Origin: Zunongwangia pacifica
GTDB taxonomy: Bacteria; Bacteroidota; Bacteroidia; Flavobacteriales; Flavobacteriaceae
NCBI RefSeq assembly: GCF_023499215.1
Contig: NZ_JAKHSK010000006.1
Location: 1-64,000 of the forward strand
DNA length: 64,000 bases
Direction: 5' to 3'
The position numbers and the translations under genes were made by a program. Below, piece after piece: positions 45,901 to 56,894 of the stretch. Numbering within the stretch: the first letter of the stretch is position 1; each line of letters begins with the position of its first letter. The notes beneath the pieces are model-generated. The model was not told where the DNA came from. It saw only the letters and a program-made list of their open reading frames with translations, and searched no databases.

Positions 45901-46761
45901 TTATAAGGATTTCTTAAAACAAAACTTCACTTTTTCATTCGTTAACTTTTGGGCGATAGTTCCTATGCCTTTGTCTGATAACTGCAAGACCCTTGGATAA
46001 CCACCTGTAGTTTGACAATCCCTCATTAAAACTATCAATTTTCCTGACGGAGTTAGCTGAACTGTCCCTGGAACCACCGGACCGGTAATGATTGGTTTTA
46101 AATCATTTTGTAATTGCTCTTGCAACTGGATGGCCATTCTATTGTTATTTTGATCGATGCTAAAAATAGCATTCCTAAGATGTTCTTTTTGTGTTTCTGA
46201 AAGGAACTTAAATTCTGCACCTTCATAAACTTCAACTTTGTCTGTTTTTAGATAATCTTCATCAAATTTTAGAATAGCGTTGGTTTTAATTTTCGTTGCC
46301 AGATCTTCTTTATAAGATATCGCCATCGCTTTTTGCAGTTTTTCATGCTTACTAATTCCGTCGTACCAACTTTTACTTCCCAAAATTTCTTCGGTAGTAA
46401 AACCTCCCGAGATAGCGAGATAAGCCCGGCAGCCTATTATTCTTCTTCCAAAACTTAAAATATCACCTTTAGCGACTTCAAGGATCGTGTTATTTTCTAC
46501 CTCTTCATTATTCAATTTTGGGGAAAGATAAGCGCCAGAAATCACAATTTTTGTCACTGCCGTAAATTCTAATTTTGGCCCCATCATGGTTATTTCCAGT
46601 ACCGCATGGTTAGCATCATTTCGTAACATTAGGTTAGCGGTTCTTGCCGCGTATCGATCCATTACCCCACTTGCAGGAACGCCAAATTCCATATTTCCAA
46701 ATCTTCCATAATCCTGAATGCTACTAAAAAGTCCTGGTTGCAAAACCTTCATTTCACCCAT
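45901..46761 (-). CDS. pxpC: 5-oxoprolinase subunit PxpC
   Basis: 286 residues of the biotin-dependent carboxyltransferase-like (KipA/PxpC) family, with VLQPGLFSSIQDYGRFG, GVPASGVMDRYAARTANLMLRN and MRDCQTTGGYPRVLQLSDKG as signatures (cores QDYGRFG and DCQTTGGYPR). With PxpA and PxpB it forms the ATP-dependent 5-oxoprolinase that opens 5-oxoproline to glutamate. Its start overlaps the pxpB stop by 8 bp. Confidence 0.92.
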   Translation of the reverse strand: MGEMKVLQPGLFSSIQDYGRFGNMEFGVPASGVMDRYAARTANLMLRNDANHAVLEITMMGPKLEFTAVTKIVISGAYLSPKLNNEEVENNTILEVAKGDILSFGRRIIGCRAYLAISGGFTTEEILGSKSWYDGISKHEKLQKAMAISYKEDLATKIKTNAILKFDEDYLKTDKVEVYEGAEFKFLSETQKEHLRNAIFSIDQNNNRMAIQLQEQLQNDLKPIITGPVVPGTVQLTPSGKLIVLMRDCQTTGGYPRVLQLSDKGIGTIAQKLTNEKVKFCFKKSL

Positions 46762-47488
46762 TTCGTTTTTGTTTATTTAGTTGAAATTTTCCCTGTTCCA
46801 CCTGCTGCTTTACACAATCATATTCGGTACGATCTATACTTTTAAATTTGATATAATCTCCAGCTGAAATTTGGGCAGGAATTTGGGTATTTTTATTAAA
46901 AAAATTAATCGGACAATTACCAATAATTTGCCAACCACCAGGACTCACTTTTGGATAAATTCCGGTTTGATTTTCGCCTATGCCAACGGCCCCTTTTTCG
47001 ATCTTCATTCGGGGTTGTGATTTTCTTGAAATCTGAAGTTTTTTATCTAAGCCTCCCAGGTATAAAAATCCTGGTAAAAAACCCATAAAATAAACCCGAT
47101 ATTCTGGCTGCGTATGTAAAGAAATTATCTCTGAAATTTGCAGGTTTTTCTCCTTCGCGATAAGCTCTAAATCGATCCCAAATTCCAGATCATAACACAC
47201 TGGAATTTCGAATACGCTGCTTTCTAAAATTTTCGTATTATTGTGCTGCTGAAATACCTCTTTTATCGCTTTAACATCACTATAAACATCTTCTATAGCA
47301 ACAAAGTAATTAATTAATATCGAGTTATATGTGTTAATCACCTCAACCTTTTGTTCAACATATAGTTGCTGAATCAAATTTCGGTAAAACAATACCTTAT
47401 CCAACAATTTTTCGCTAATAATTTGTTCAAACTGAACTAAAATAGCGTTATCTCCCAAGGGAGAAATTTGTGGTAAATCCCTACTCAT
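46754..47488 (-). CDS. pxpB: 5-oxoprolinase subunit PxpB
   Basis: 244 residues of the KipI/PxpB family. SPLGDNAILVQF is the typical N terminus; VYFMGFLPGFLYLGGLD and GAVGIGENQTGIYPKVSPGGWQIIGN (cores GFLPGFLYL and TGIYPKVSPGGWQ) are the conserved segments of the KipI cyclophilin-like domain. PxpB pairs with PxpC in 5-oxoprolinase. Overlaps pxpA by 4 bp and pxpC by 8 bp. Confidence 0.93.
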   Translation of the reverse strand: MSRDLPQISPLGDNAILVQFEQIISEKLLDKVLFYRNLIQQLYVEQKVEVINTYNSILINYFVAIEDVYSDVKAIKEVFQQHNNTKILESSVFEIPVCYDLEFGIDLELIAKEKNLQISEIISLHTQPEYRVYFMGFLPGFLYLGGLDKKLQISRKSQPRMKIEKGAVGIGENQTGIYPKVSPGGWQIIGNCPINFFNKNTQIPAQISAGDYIKFKSIDRTEYDCVKQQVEQGKFQLNKQKRNG

Positions 47489-48222
47489 GTATTCTTGATC
47501 TTTATATTTTCTTCGGAAAATCTTTGATGTAAAAATCGTAGAATTTCAACTGAATTTTTAGTGTCGCTATGCAAACAAAAAGTATTGGCATCACAAGGTA
47601 AATATTGGCCACTTTTGGCGATTATTTTTTGCTCCTGAAACATGCTTAAAACATGCTTAAAAACTGCTTCTTTTTCTTCGATTACGGCATGGGGTTCAGC
47701 CCTGCTCACTAATGAATAATCTGCCTCATAATTTCGATCTGCAAAAGCTTCAAAAATGATATTTATTTTTCCTTTTGCCACTTCAGAAATCACAGAATTG
47801 ATTGGTACAAAAAGACTAAAATCATCCTCAATTTCCAATAAACTTTCCACAATAATTTGGGCTATTTTTTCATCTTTTGCAGCATCATTATACAATGCCC
47901 CATGGGGTTTTACATGATGCAGTTTTGTTCCTTTTTCTATGGCAATATTTTGTAACGATAGTAACTGATCCCGGATACTTCTTTTAAGAGCTTCAGAAGA
48001 AACCTCCATTGATCTTCTCCCAAAATTTTCTTTGTCGGGATACGAAGGATGTGCCCCAATATTCGTATTATTTTTGATGGCGAGATTGATTGTATTTTCC
48101 ATCGTTCTCAGATCACCGGCATGGCCACCACAGGCAATATTACAACTAGAAATTAAAGGCATTAACAAATGATCGTAATCGCCACCTTCACCAAGATCGC
48201 AATTAATATCTATCTCTTTCAT
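47485..48222 (-). CDS. pxpA: 5-oxoprolinase subunit PxpA (LamB/YcsF family)
   Basis: 245 residues. INCDLGEGGDYDHLLMPLISSCNIACGGHAGD (cores NCDLGE and ACGGHAGD) and GAHPSYPDKENFGRR are the family signatures, and HVKPHGALYN is the active-site region. It is the third component of ATP-dependent 5-oxoprolinase. The transporter gene lies about 106 bp upstream; the gap contains no gene. Confidence 0.95.
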   Translation of the reverse strand: MKEIDINCDLGEGGDYDHLLMPLISSCNIACGGHAGDLRTMENTINLAIKNNTNIGAHPSYPDKENFGRRSMEVSSEALKRSIRDQLLSLQNIAIEKGTKLHHVKPHGALYNDAAKDEKIAQIIVESLLEIEDDFSLFVPINSVISEVAKGKINIIFEAFADRNYEADYSLVSRAEPHAVIEEKEAVFKHVLSMFQEQKIIAKSGQYLPCDANTFCLHSDTKNSVEILRFLHQRFSEENIKIKNT

Positions 48223-48328
48223 AATTTCATTTTACTAGAAATTGTAAAATAAAGTTTTTTCGGCAAAAAAGTACTAAATAAATGATAAGCCTTTGCTAGT
48301 GATAGATTTGAAGATCTGAACCACTAAT

Positions 48329-49540
48329 TTATAACACGGTATAAATTGATTTTACCCCCAAGAAGATGGCAATAGCGATAACCAATGCTCCAAAGATATT
48401 TTGAAGTAAGGAATTTTTATAATCTCCTAAAACCGACGTTTTATTGACTACCCAAAATAGGAAAATGGCAATTACCGGCAGTAAAATTCCGTTTGCGATC
48501 TGCGCAAATTGAATTAATTGTATAGGTTGAATTTTTAAAGAAGAGCAAAAAACACCCAAAATCAAGACAAAAGCCCAAACAGCTTTAAACTTAGTCGATT
48601 TTAAATTGGTTTTCCATCCCAAACATCCTTTTACCACGTAAGCTGCTGCCAGCGGAGCCGTAATCGAAGAGGTGATTCCCGCAGCCAAAAGGCCAATGGC
48701 CATAAACCAGGAGGCATAATCGCCAAAAACAGGTTTTAAACCTTCAGCCAGATCTAGCGCATTGCTTACATCATCTAATCCAGCTGCGGCACCGCAAATT
48801 AAAATCGCCATAGAAACAATGCCGCCCAAGACGATAGCAATAATCAATTCGATTTTAGCCGTTTTAAGATACTTTTTATCTTTCCACTTCTCACTAACCA
48901 GCGAGGCATGCAAAAACAAATTATAAGGCACTACGGTGGTTCCAACCAAAGCGATCACTCCCAGAATTCCGGTAGAAATATCGTAAGGTATAAATCCGTT
49001 TAAAATTTTAGCAATATCAGGTTTTACGGCAATCGCAGTAATGATAAAAGCCAGGCTCATTAAAATGACCAGTGCTATAAAGACTTTTTCCAACACTTTA
49101 TAATTCCCTATCCAAAGAATCGCAAAAGCGATAGCGCCAACAACAATACTCCAAATATTTACTTCTAAATTAAATAAACTTACATGTTGCCCTCCAAAAA
49201 CGGCTTGTAACCCCAAAACGGCCCCGGTAATGTTACCGGCTTCGTAAGCAGCGTTACCAATAACGATTGCTGAAAAAATAAGCGCCAGTGCTACCAATCG
49301 CCAAACCGGTTTTTTGAGTTCATATCGAATATTATCGCTTAGGCCTTTTTGTGAAACAACGCCCAACCTGGCAGCCATTTCTTGCAAAATGATACAAGAA
49401 AAAATAGATAGTAATAATGCCCAAAGTAAGGAATAGCCAAAATTAACGCCTGCCAATGTACAGGCGGTTACCGTTCCAGGGCCAATAAAAGCAGCAGAAA
49501 CTAATATTCCGGGGCCTAATTCTTTTAGAGAATGCTTCAA
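48329..49540 (-). CDS. NRAMP-like transporter of the pxp cluster, non-canonical metal site
   Basis: 403 residues, about eleven membrane helices, with clear similarity to NRAMP proteins in helix 1 (LGPGILVSAAFIGPG) and helix 6 (VPYNLFLHASL). The metal-binding DPGN of helix 1 reads GPGT (G20-T23) and the MPH of helix 6 reads VPY (V204-Y206). The residues that coordinate Mn or Fe in true NRAMPs are therefore gone. The gene lies in a 5-oxoprolinase operon, as ycsG does in Bacillus, so a role in taking up 5-oxoproline or a similar compound is more likely than metal transport. That substrate is an inference. Confidence 0.85.
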   Translation of the reverse strand: MKHSLKELGPGILVSAAFIGPGTVTACTLAGVNFGYSLLWALLLSIFSCIILQEMAARLGVVSQKGLSDNIRYELKKPVWRLVALALIFSAIVIGNAAYEAGNITGAVLGLQAVFGGQHVSLFNLEVNIWSIVVGAIAFAILWIGNYKVLEKVFIALVILMSLAFIITAIAVKPDIAKILNGFIPYDISTGILGVIALVGTTVVPYNLFLHASLVSEKWKDKKYLKTAKIELIIAIVLGGIVSMAILICGAAAGLDDVSNALDLAEGLKPVFGDYASWFMAIGLLAAGITSSITAPLAAAYVVKGCLGWKTNLKSTKFKAVWAFVLILGVFCSSLKIQPIQLIQFAQIANGILLPVIAIFLFWVVNKTSVLGDYKNSLLQNIFGALVIAIAIFLGVKSIYTVL

Positions 49541-49541
49541 A

Positions 49542-50696
49542 TTACTTTTTATCCTGACTTAAGGCATAAATCGCAAAAGTCCCCAGCCAGTGACCACCTT
49601 CGTAAGCATCGCCCACCAAATTAGGGAACGAATAGGCTAAATGGCTATCGGCAAGAGATCTTAAATGGCCGAATTTCTCTGGATAATTGTTTGCCAAACC
49701 ATAAAAAACCCAGGCTCGACTAAAGTTTAAGCCATCTAAATGAACTAGTTTACCATCACTTCGATCAGACACTTCACCTACTTCTATTGAAAAATCTTTC
49801 TTGTTAAGTGCAGGCATAAAATCTTCTATCCAAAGAAAAAATGCATTTTTAGGCATAATTCTTCGCATAATATCGACTTCTTCTAAACAAGGAGACAAAA
49901 AATCATAGCCTCCAGGTTCCCACGAAATGGGACAGTCATCATCCTTTAAGTAAAAATCTTTTGCCCGCTTAGAAATTAATTCCTCAAGTTCCACATTCTG
50001 TGTTGTTACTGCAAAATCGTAAGCAAAGCTCAAACCGAATGCAGTATTGGTATGTTCTCCTACCCTAATTGGATACTTTAGTTTAGGTAGAAATTCCAAG
50101 TATCGGGACACAATCAAATCAGTTAGTGGTTGTAGATTTTTATCTAATTGTTTTGCTAAAGGATCATCCCATGTTTTAATTTCTTCAGCAAGCTTTAAAA
50201 GCCAGGCCCAACCATAAGTCCGTTCATAACTATTTTCCTGCGGACGCTTAAAATAAGCTACTTCTGCTTTAATATTTTCAGCCGATAAAGATTGTTCTAA
50301 TTTTTGACGAATCTCCTCTGCTTTTTTAAGATTTGGGAATTTTTTAAGTAAAGCCACCATCGACCAATGCCCATGTACCGAGCTGTGCCAATCAAAGCAG
50401 CCATAAAACGCGGGATGTAACTCTTTTGGTTCTCCTAAAGCCTCGGCATTTTCTAGGGTCTGACTTAACTTGTTAGGATATTCTGTACCAACACACGCTA
50501 AAGGAAGTTCTGCCAGCTTATTTGCTTCTTCAAGCGTAAAATTTATAGTCTCCTCAGGACTTATGGTCTCCGTTATCGTATCTATATCTATCAAGGAGTC
50601 CGATGACGTTTCATTAGGATTGGCAGTATCGTTTGCGGTTTCATTTTTACAACCAAAAAGGCTAAAAGCTGCAAAAACAAGCACTAATTTTTTCAT
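49542..50696 (-). CDS. DUF2891 lipoprotein
   Basis: 384 residues. A lipoprotein signal ends at Cys16 (AFSLFGC), followed by an Asn/Thr/Ser/Glu-rich linker (about 20-48). The rest is an alpha-helical domain of the DUF2891 family, with CFDWHSSVHGHWSMVALLKKFP (core DWHSSVHGHW) and GEHTNTAFGLSFAYDFA as its conserved parts. The many conserved Trp/His/Asp residues suggest a toroid enzyme or binding protein. It precedes the NRAMP-like gene by 1 bp, so it belongs to the pxp operon. Function unknown. Confidence 0.85.
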   Translation of the reverse strand: MKKLVLVFAAFSLFGCKNETANDTANPNETSSDSLIDIDTITETISPEETINFTLEEANKLAELPLACVGTEYPNKLSQTLENAEALGEPKELHPAFYGCFDWHSSVHGHWSMVALLKKFPNLKKAEEIRQKLEQSLSAENIKAEVAYFKRPQENSYERTYGWAWLLKLAEEIKTWDDPLAKQLDKNLQPLTDLIVSRYLEFLPKLKYPIRVGEHTNTAFGLSFAYDFAVTTQNVELEELISKRAKDFYLKDDDCPISWEPGGYDFLSPCLEEVDIMRRIMPKNAFFLWIEDFMPALNKKDFSIEVGEVSDRSDGKLVHLDGLNFSRAWVFYGLANNYPEKFGHLRSLADSHLAYSFPNLVGDAYEGGHWLGTFAIYALSQDKK

Positions 50697-50781
50697 GTAT
50701 TGGGATGGATTGAAAATTCAAGAACAATTTATCAAAAAATAATTACAAAAATTTAAAGGTCTTCCTAAAAAGAGAAAACAT

Positions 50782-52317
50782 TTATCCCAGCCAACCATCT
50801 CTGTCTAAACTGCGATACTGAATGGCTTCGCTAATGTGCGCAGATTTTATTCCTTCGGAGGCTTCTAAATCGGCTATAGTTCTGGAAACTTTTAAAATTC
50901 GGTCATAAGCTCTTGCTGAAAGATTTAAACGTTCCATTGCCGTTTTTAGCAAGTTTTTTGAAGTGCTATCTAATTTACAGAATTTCGAAATCTGCTTGGT
51001 TCCCATCTGGGCGTTATAATGAATATTTTCGTACTCCTCAAAACGTTGGGTTTGCAGTTCTCTGGCTTTAGTTACCCGCTTTCGAATTTCTATGCTATTT
51101 TCACCTTTTCTTTCTTCACTAAGTTTATCAAACGGAACCGGAGTAACTTCAATATGAATATCAATGCGATCCAGCAAAGGACCGCTAATTTTACTTAAAT
51201 AACGTTGCATTTCTGCCGGTGAAGACGTGACAGGAGCATCGGGATCATTAAAATAACCACCGGGACTCGGATTCATACTCGCCACCAGCATAAAACTGGA
51301 AGGATACGTGACCGTAAATTTAGCTCTGGAAATCGTTACTTCCCGATCTTCTAACGGTTGCCGCATTACTTCTAAAACACTACGCTTAAATTCGGGAAGT
51401 TCATCCAAAAATAAAACGCCGTTATGAGAAAGCGAAATTTCTCCCGGTTGCGGATAAGCTCCACCACCCACCAGCGCAACATCTGAAATTGTGTGATGTG
51501 GACTACGAAACGGGCGTTGCGCCATGAGCCCATGATCTTTAATTTTCCCAACAACACTGTGTATTTTGGTAGTTTCGAGTGCCTCATGCAGGGTCATTGG
51601 CGGCAAAATACTGGGTAATCTTTTTGCCAGCATGGTTTTACCGGCACCTGGCGGGCCTATTAAAATAATATTATGGCCACCTGCTGCGGCAATTTCCATA
51701 CAGCGTTTTATAGATTCCTGACCTTTAACATCTGCAAAATCATGTTCTGGATGATCTAAATGATTATAAAACTCTTCCCGAGTATTTATGATGGTTTCGT
51801 GAAGCGCTACTCCCTTATCAAAATGATCACAGACTTCTCTGATATTATTTACGCCATAAACTTTTAAGTCTGAAACTATAGCTGCTTCTTTGGCGTTTTG
51901 TTGCGGTAGAATAAAATGCTTAAAACCTTCTTGCTTGGCTTTTATGGCAATAGGAAGTGCTCCCTTGATGGGTTGTAAACTTCCATCAAGGGATAATTCT
52001 CCCATAATAATATATTCTGAAACATTTTCGGCTTTAATCTGGCCAGAGGCGGCCAAAATACCGATTGCAAAAGTAAGGTCGTAAGCCGATCCTTCTTTGC
52101 GAAGATCGGCCGGAGCCATATTTACAATAATCTTTTTTCCCGGAAACTTAAATCCGTTATTCTGAAGTGCTGCGGCAATTCTAAAACTACTTTCCTTAAC
52201 CGCATTATCTGGCAATCCTACTAAATGATAGCCAATTCCTTTATCGATATTAACCTCTACCGCAATGGTTGTGGCTTCTACACCAAAAACAGCGCTACCA
52301 TAAACTTTTACCAGCAT
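50782..52317 (-). CDS. comM: YifB/ComM family Mg chelatase-like AAA ATPase
   Basis: 511 residues. An N-terminal Lon-protease-like domain (VFGVEATTIAVEVN...GYHLVGLPDNAVKES) precedes the AAA+ core with Walker A GPPGAGKTM near residue 213 and Walker B LFLDELPEF; the C-terminal Mg chelatase-type domain includes LSARAYDRILKVSRTIADL. ComM-like helicases extend strand invasion during natural transformation in other bacteria. It stands alone and is not in an operon with the neighbours. Confidence 0.93.
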   Translation of the reverse strand: MLVKVYGSAVFGVEATTIAVEVNIDKGIGYHLVGLPDNAVKESSFRIAAALQNNGFKFPGKKIIVNMAPADLRKEGSAYDLTFAIGILAASGQIKAENVSEYIIMGELSLDGSLQPIKGALPIAIKAKQEGFKHFILPQQNAKEAAIVSDLKVYGVNNIREVCDHFDKGVALHETIINTREEFYNHLDHPEHDFADVKGQESIKRCMEIAAAGGHNIILIGPPGAGKTMLAKRLPSILPPMTLHEALETTKIHSVVGKIKDHGLMAQRPFRSPHHTISDVALVGGGAYPQPGEISLSHNGVLFLDELPEFKRSVLEVMRQPLEDREVTISRAKFTVTYPSSFMLVASMNPSPGGYFNDPDAPVTSSPAEMQRYLSKISGPLLDRIDIHIEVTPVPFDKLSEERKGENSIEIRKRVTKARELQTQRFEEYENIHYNAQMGTKQISKFCKLDSTSKNLLKTAMERLNLSARAYDRILKVSRTIADLEASEGIKSAHISEAIQYRSLDRDGWLG

Positions 52318-52367
52318 TTAAAGACAATTTCCTTAAATGTAGTAAATATTTCTTTAATAACTGTAGC

Positions 52368-53225
52368 CTAAACAGTTAACACATTCTTACGATAGTGCTC
52401 TACTAAAGCATCTATAGGGCGTCTTACAATATTCCCTACCTCGATACCATAAGGCTGTAAAACTGCTCTAATGATATCTTCACTAAAATAAGCAATTGTA
52501 CCTATAAAGTGTACCGGTGTAGTACGACATTCAGGATAACATAGTACACGAGAATGTACAAAATCTGTTAAGCCTTCATGAACTAATTTATAGAAGTATC
52601 CATTACGCTCGTTTGCAAAAATAAATTCAGCAAAAGAAGCTAAATAGGTATTTGGATTTTCTTTTTGATAGATATTTCTTTTTATCTCGTCACTGCCTAC
52701 ATCAAACTTCTCTGCAAATTTAACGGCAAGTTCTGGCGGCATTCTTTTGTAGTAGTAATCACGTATAAGTCTTTTCCCAAAGTAATTACCACTGGCTTCA
52801 TCCATTAAGATATATCCTAAAGAAGCTACGGCCTGATGAATATTTTCTCCATCAAAATAGCATGAATTAGATCCTGTTCCTAGAATACAAACGATCCCGG
52901 GCTCTGTAGTAGCAGCATAAACCGCAGCGACCATATCTTCTTTTACCATTACATCATCGGCATTGGTAAAGAAATTAGCAATAATTCCGGCTAAAAGTTT
53001 ACTAGGCTTCTCTGTACCGCAACCTGCACCAAAAAAATGAACTCTTTCTACCTTATCTTTTACTTCTCTAAGGTCTGGGTTTTCTTCTATACGTTGTTCT
53101 AATACTATCTCTGGAAATACGGCTGGATTTAATCCTTTAGTTCTTGTTTTAAAAATCTTTTCTCCGGTGGAATCCATTAATATCCAGTCGCACTTTGTAG
53201 AGCCACCATCTGCTATTAGTATCAT
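52368..53225 (-). CDS. BadF/BadG-type ATPase, N-acetylglucosamine kinase-like
   Basis: 285 residues of the ASKHA fold: the phosphate-1 loop ADGGSTKCDW, the GAGCGTEKPS segment, the phosphate-2 region CILGTGSNSCYFDG, and the acidic DEASGNYFGKRLIRDYY. BadF/BadG proteins in Bacteroidota are commonly N-acetylglucosamine or related sugar kinases, so a role in amino-sugar use is possible. It follows gapA on the same strand after a strong terminator hairpin, so it has its own promoter or depends on read-through. Confidence 0.85.
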   Translation of the reverse strand: MILIADGGSTKCDWILMDSTGEKIFKTRTKGLNPAVFPEIVLEQRIEENPDLREVKDKVERVHFFGAGCGTEKPSKLLAGIIANFFTNADDVMVKEDMVAAVYAATTEPGIVCILGTGSNSCYFDGENIHQAVASLGYILMDEASGNYFGKRLIRDYYYKRMPPELAVKFAEKFDVGSDEIKRNIYQKENPNTYLASFAEFIFANERNGYFYKLVHEGLTDFVHSRVLCYPECRTTPVHFIGTIAYFSEDIIRAVLQPYGIEVGNIVRRPIDALVEHYRKNVLTV

Positions 53226-53250
53226 TTGCTATTTAGTATTGATTAGAGAT

Positions 53251-53312
53251 AAAAAAGCCTGAAAAACTGTGTAAATTCAAAAAATCTGAATTTCCACACA
53301 ATCTTTCAGGCC
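53251..53312 (-). terminator. long hairpin terminator after gapA
   Basis: AAGCCTGAAA (53256-53265) pairs with TTTCAGGCC (about 53304-53312), and GTGTAAATTCA pairs with TGAATTTCCACAC, giving a long stem with small bulges. On the minus strand it is followed by GCTTTTTTATC, a proper T tail. It lies just past the gapA stop and before the BadF-type gene. Confidence 0.85.
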
Positions 53313-53321
53313 GATAATTAA

Positions 53322-55326
<2,005 letters not shown>

Positions 55327-55399
55327 CTCAAAGCTATTTTAAATCTTAAATATAACCTAATTTGAGTGGAAACTAAATCGATTTCGGTTAATAACTAAT

Positions 55400-55428
55400 A
55401 AAAACAGCCCTAAACGCGGGCTGTTTTT
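55400..55428 (-). terminator. terminator ending the maltodextrin gene cluster
   Basis: AAAAACAGCCC (55400-55410) and GGGCTGTTTTT (55418-55428) are a perfect inverted repeat with a seven-base loop and T runs on both ends. It closes transcription of the amylase gene and isolates pfkA-gapA. Confidence 0.88.
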
Positions 55429-55443
55429 ATGATTTTGTGAATT

Positions 55444-56892
55444 TTATTGCCGAATTATTAAAATTTTATATTCCCAAGGAGAAAATTTAAATTGTTGATT
55501 TTTCTTAATTTCGAAAACTTTTTCGTTGTTCATATAATCAATAAACTGACCATCTATAGCTATGGAAAATGATTTAACACTATTCGTTAAATTTCCAATA
55601 AAAATTATTTGATCTTCACCTTTTTTTCGAACGAATGAAAAAATAGAGTGTTCATCAGAATTCTGAATTTCGATAAATTCAGCGGGTGTTTTTGAACCGT
55701 CTAACGCCGGACTTTCATTTTTTAATGTCCCAAGTTTGGATAAAATTGGCCAGAATTTATTTTGCTGATGTGGAATGGTATCCTTCTCAAAAAACCGGAG
55801 GCGCTTTTGCATATCGTATTCCTGCCCGCTATAAATTAAAGGCATTCCCGGTAAAGTAAAAATTAAAGCCGTCATCACTTCTGCGGCATCCCCCATTCTT
55901 TCGTTTACCGAGCCACTCCAGCTGTTTTCATCGTGATTGGTAACAAAATTCATTAGATAATCATCCTGCTGGTACGTTGTATCTATTTTCTTTATATAAT
56001 CGCTTAGATCCTTCGCATTTTGCTTTCCCTGTGCGATCGCATTTAAAATATGATGACCTTCCCAGTTATACCCCATATCAAAAGCAGCTTCAAAAAGATC
56101 TTTATCTTCAGATTCTGCCAACATAAAAATGGGTTTCACCTGTTTTATCTCTTCAACGGCAGATTCCCAAAATTCGGTGGGTACTTCACCGGCTACATCA
56201 CATCTAAATCCGTCAATATTTTGCTCTTCCACCCAATAGCGCATATCCTTGCGCATTTCAGTCCACAACGCTTTATTATCATAATTAAGATCGGCAACAT
56301 CTGTCCACCCCCAGCTCTCACCGGTTTCCGGATTTATAGGATCTATAATCTCTCCGGCTTCATTTTTAGTATAAAATTCGGGATGCTCTTTGATCCAAAC
56401 ATGATCCCAGCCGGTATGATTTGCTACCCAATCCAAGATCACATAAATGCCGTTATCATGAGCTGTTTTTACTAATTTCTGAAAATCCTCTAGCGTCCCA
56501 AACTCAGGATTGATTCCGGTATAATCTGAAATAGCATAATAACTTCCTAAAATCTTTTCGCGTTCCTTAGGATCTTCAATTTCTTCTGCAAACCTGCCAT
56601 CAGCAGCTTTTCGTTTTACAGCAGATATTGGATATACCGGCATTAACCAGATCACCTTTACGCCCAACTCTTTTAGCTGCGGAATATCTTTCGTAAACTC
56701 ATTAAAAGTACCTTCAGGCGAATATTGCCTAATATTAGCTTCATAAATAACCGATTGTCCTAAAATACTATCGTTTATAGGGGCTAATTTTTCAGCTTTT
56801 TCATTTTTATTATTAACCTTTTTTTCAGAAGTTTCATTTTTACAGGCAGCAAGCATCGAAACTGCAAGTGCCGCTATTATAAATCTTTTCAT
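55444..56892 (-). CDS. GH13 alpha-amylase family lipoprotein
   Basis: 482 residues. Lipoprotein signal with lipobox LAAC (Cys17), so it is envelope-anchored. The (beta/alpha)8 barrel has the four GH13 regions: DWVANH, GFRCDVAGE with the nucleophile Asp, FMLAESED with the acid/base Glu and FVTNHDENSW with the third Asp. It digests alpha-1,4-glucans or short maltooligosaccharides. It lies 2 bp after the next GH13 gene, with a shared transcript, and ends at a terminator. Confidence 0.93.
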   Translation of the reverse strand: MKRFIIAALAVSMLAACKNETSEKKVNNKNEKAEKLAPINDSILGQSVIYEANIRQYSPEGTFNEFTKDIPQLKELGVKVIWLMPVYPISAVKRKAADGRFAEEIEDPKEREKILGSYYAISDYTGINPEFGTLEDFQKLVKTAHDNGIYVILDWVANHTGWDHVWIKEHPEFYTKNEAGEIIDPINPETGESWGWTDVADLNYDNKALWTEMRKDMRYWVEEQNIDGFRCDVAGEVPTEFWESAVEEIKQVKPIFMLAESEDKDLFEAAFDMGYNWEGHHILNAIAQGKQNAKDLSDYIKKIDTTYQQDDYLMNFVTNHDENSWSGSVNERMGDAAEVMTALIFTLPGMPLIYSGQEYDMQKRLRFFEKDTIPHQQNKFWPILSKLGTLKNESPALDGSKTPAEFIEIQNSDEHSIFSFVRKKGEDQIIFIGNLTNSVKSFSIAIDGQFIDYMNNEKVFEIKKNQQFKFSPWEYKILIIRQ

Positions 56893-56894
56893 TT

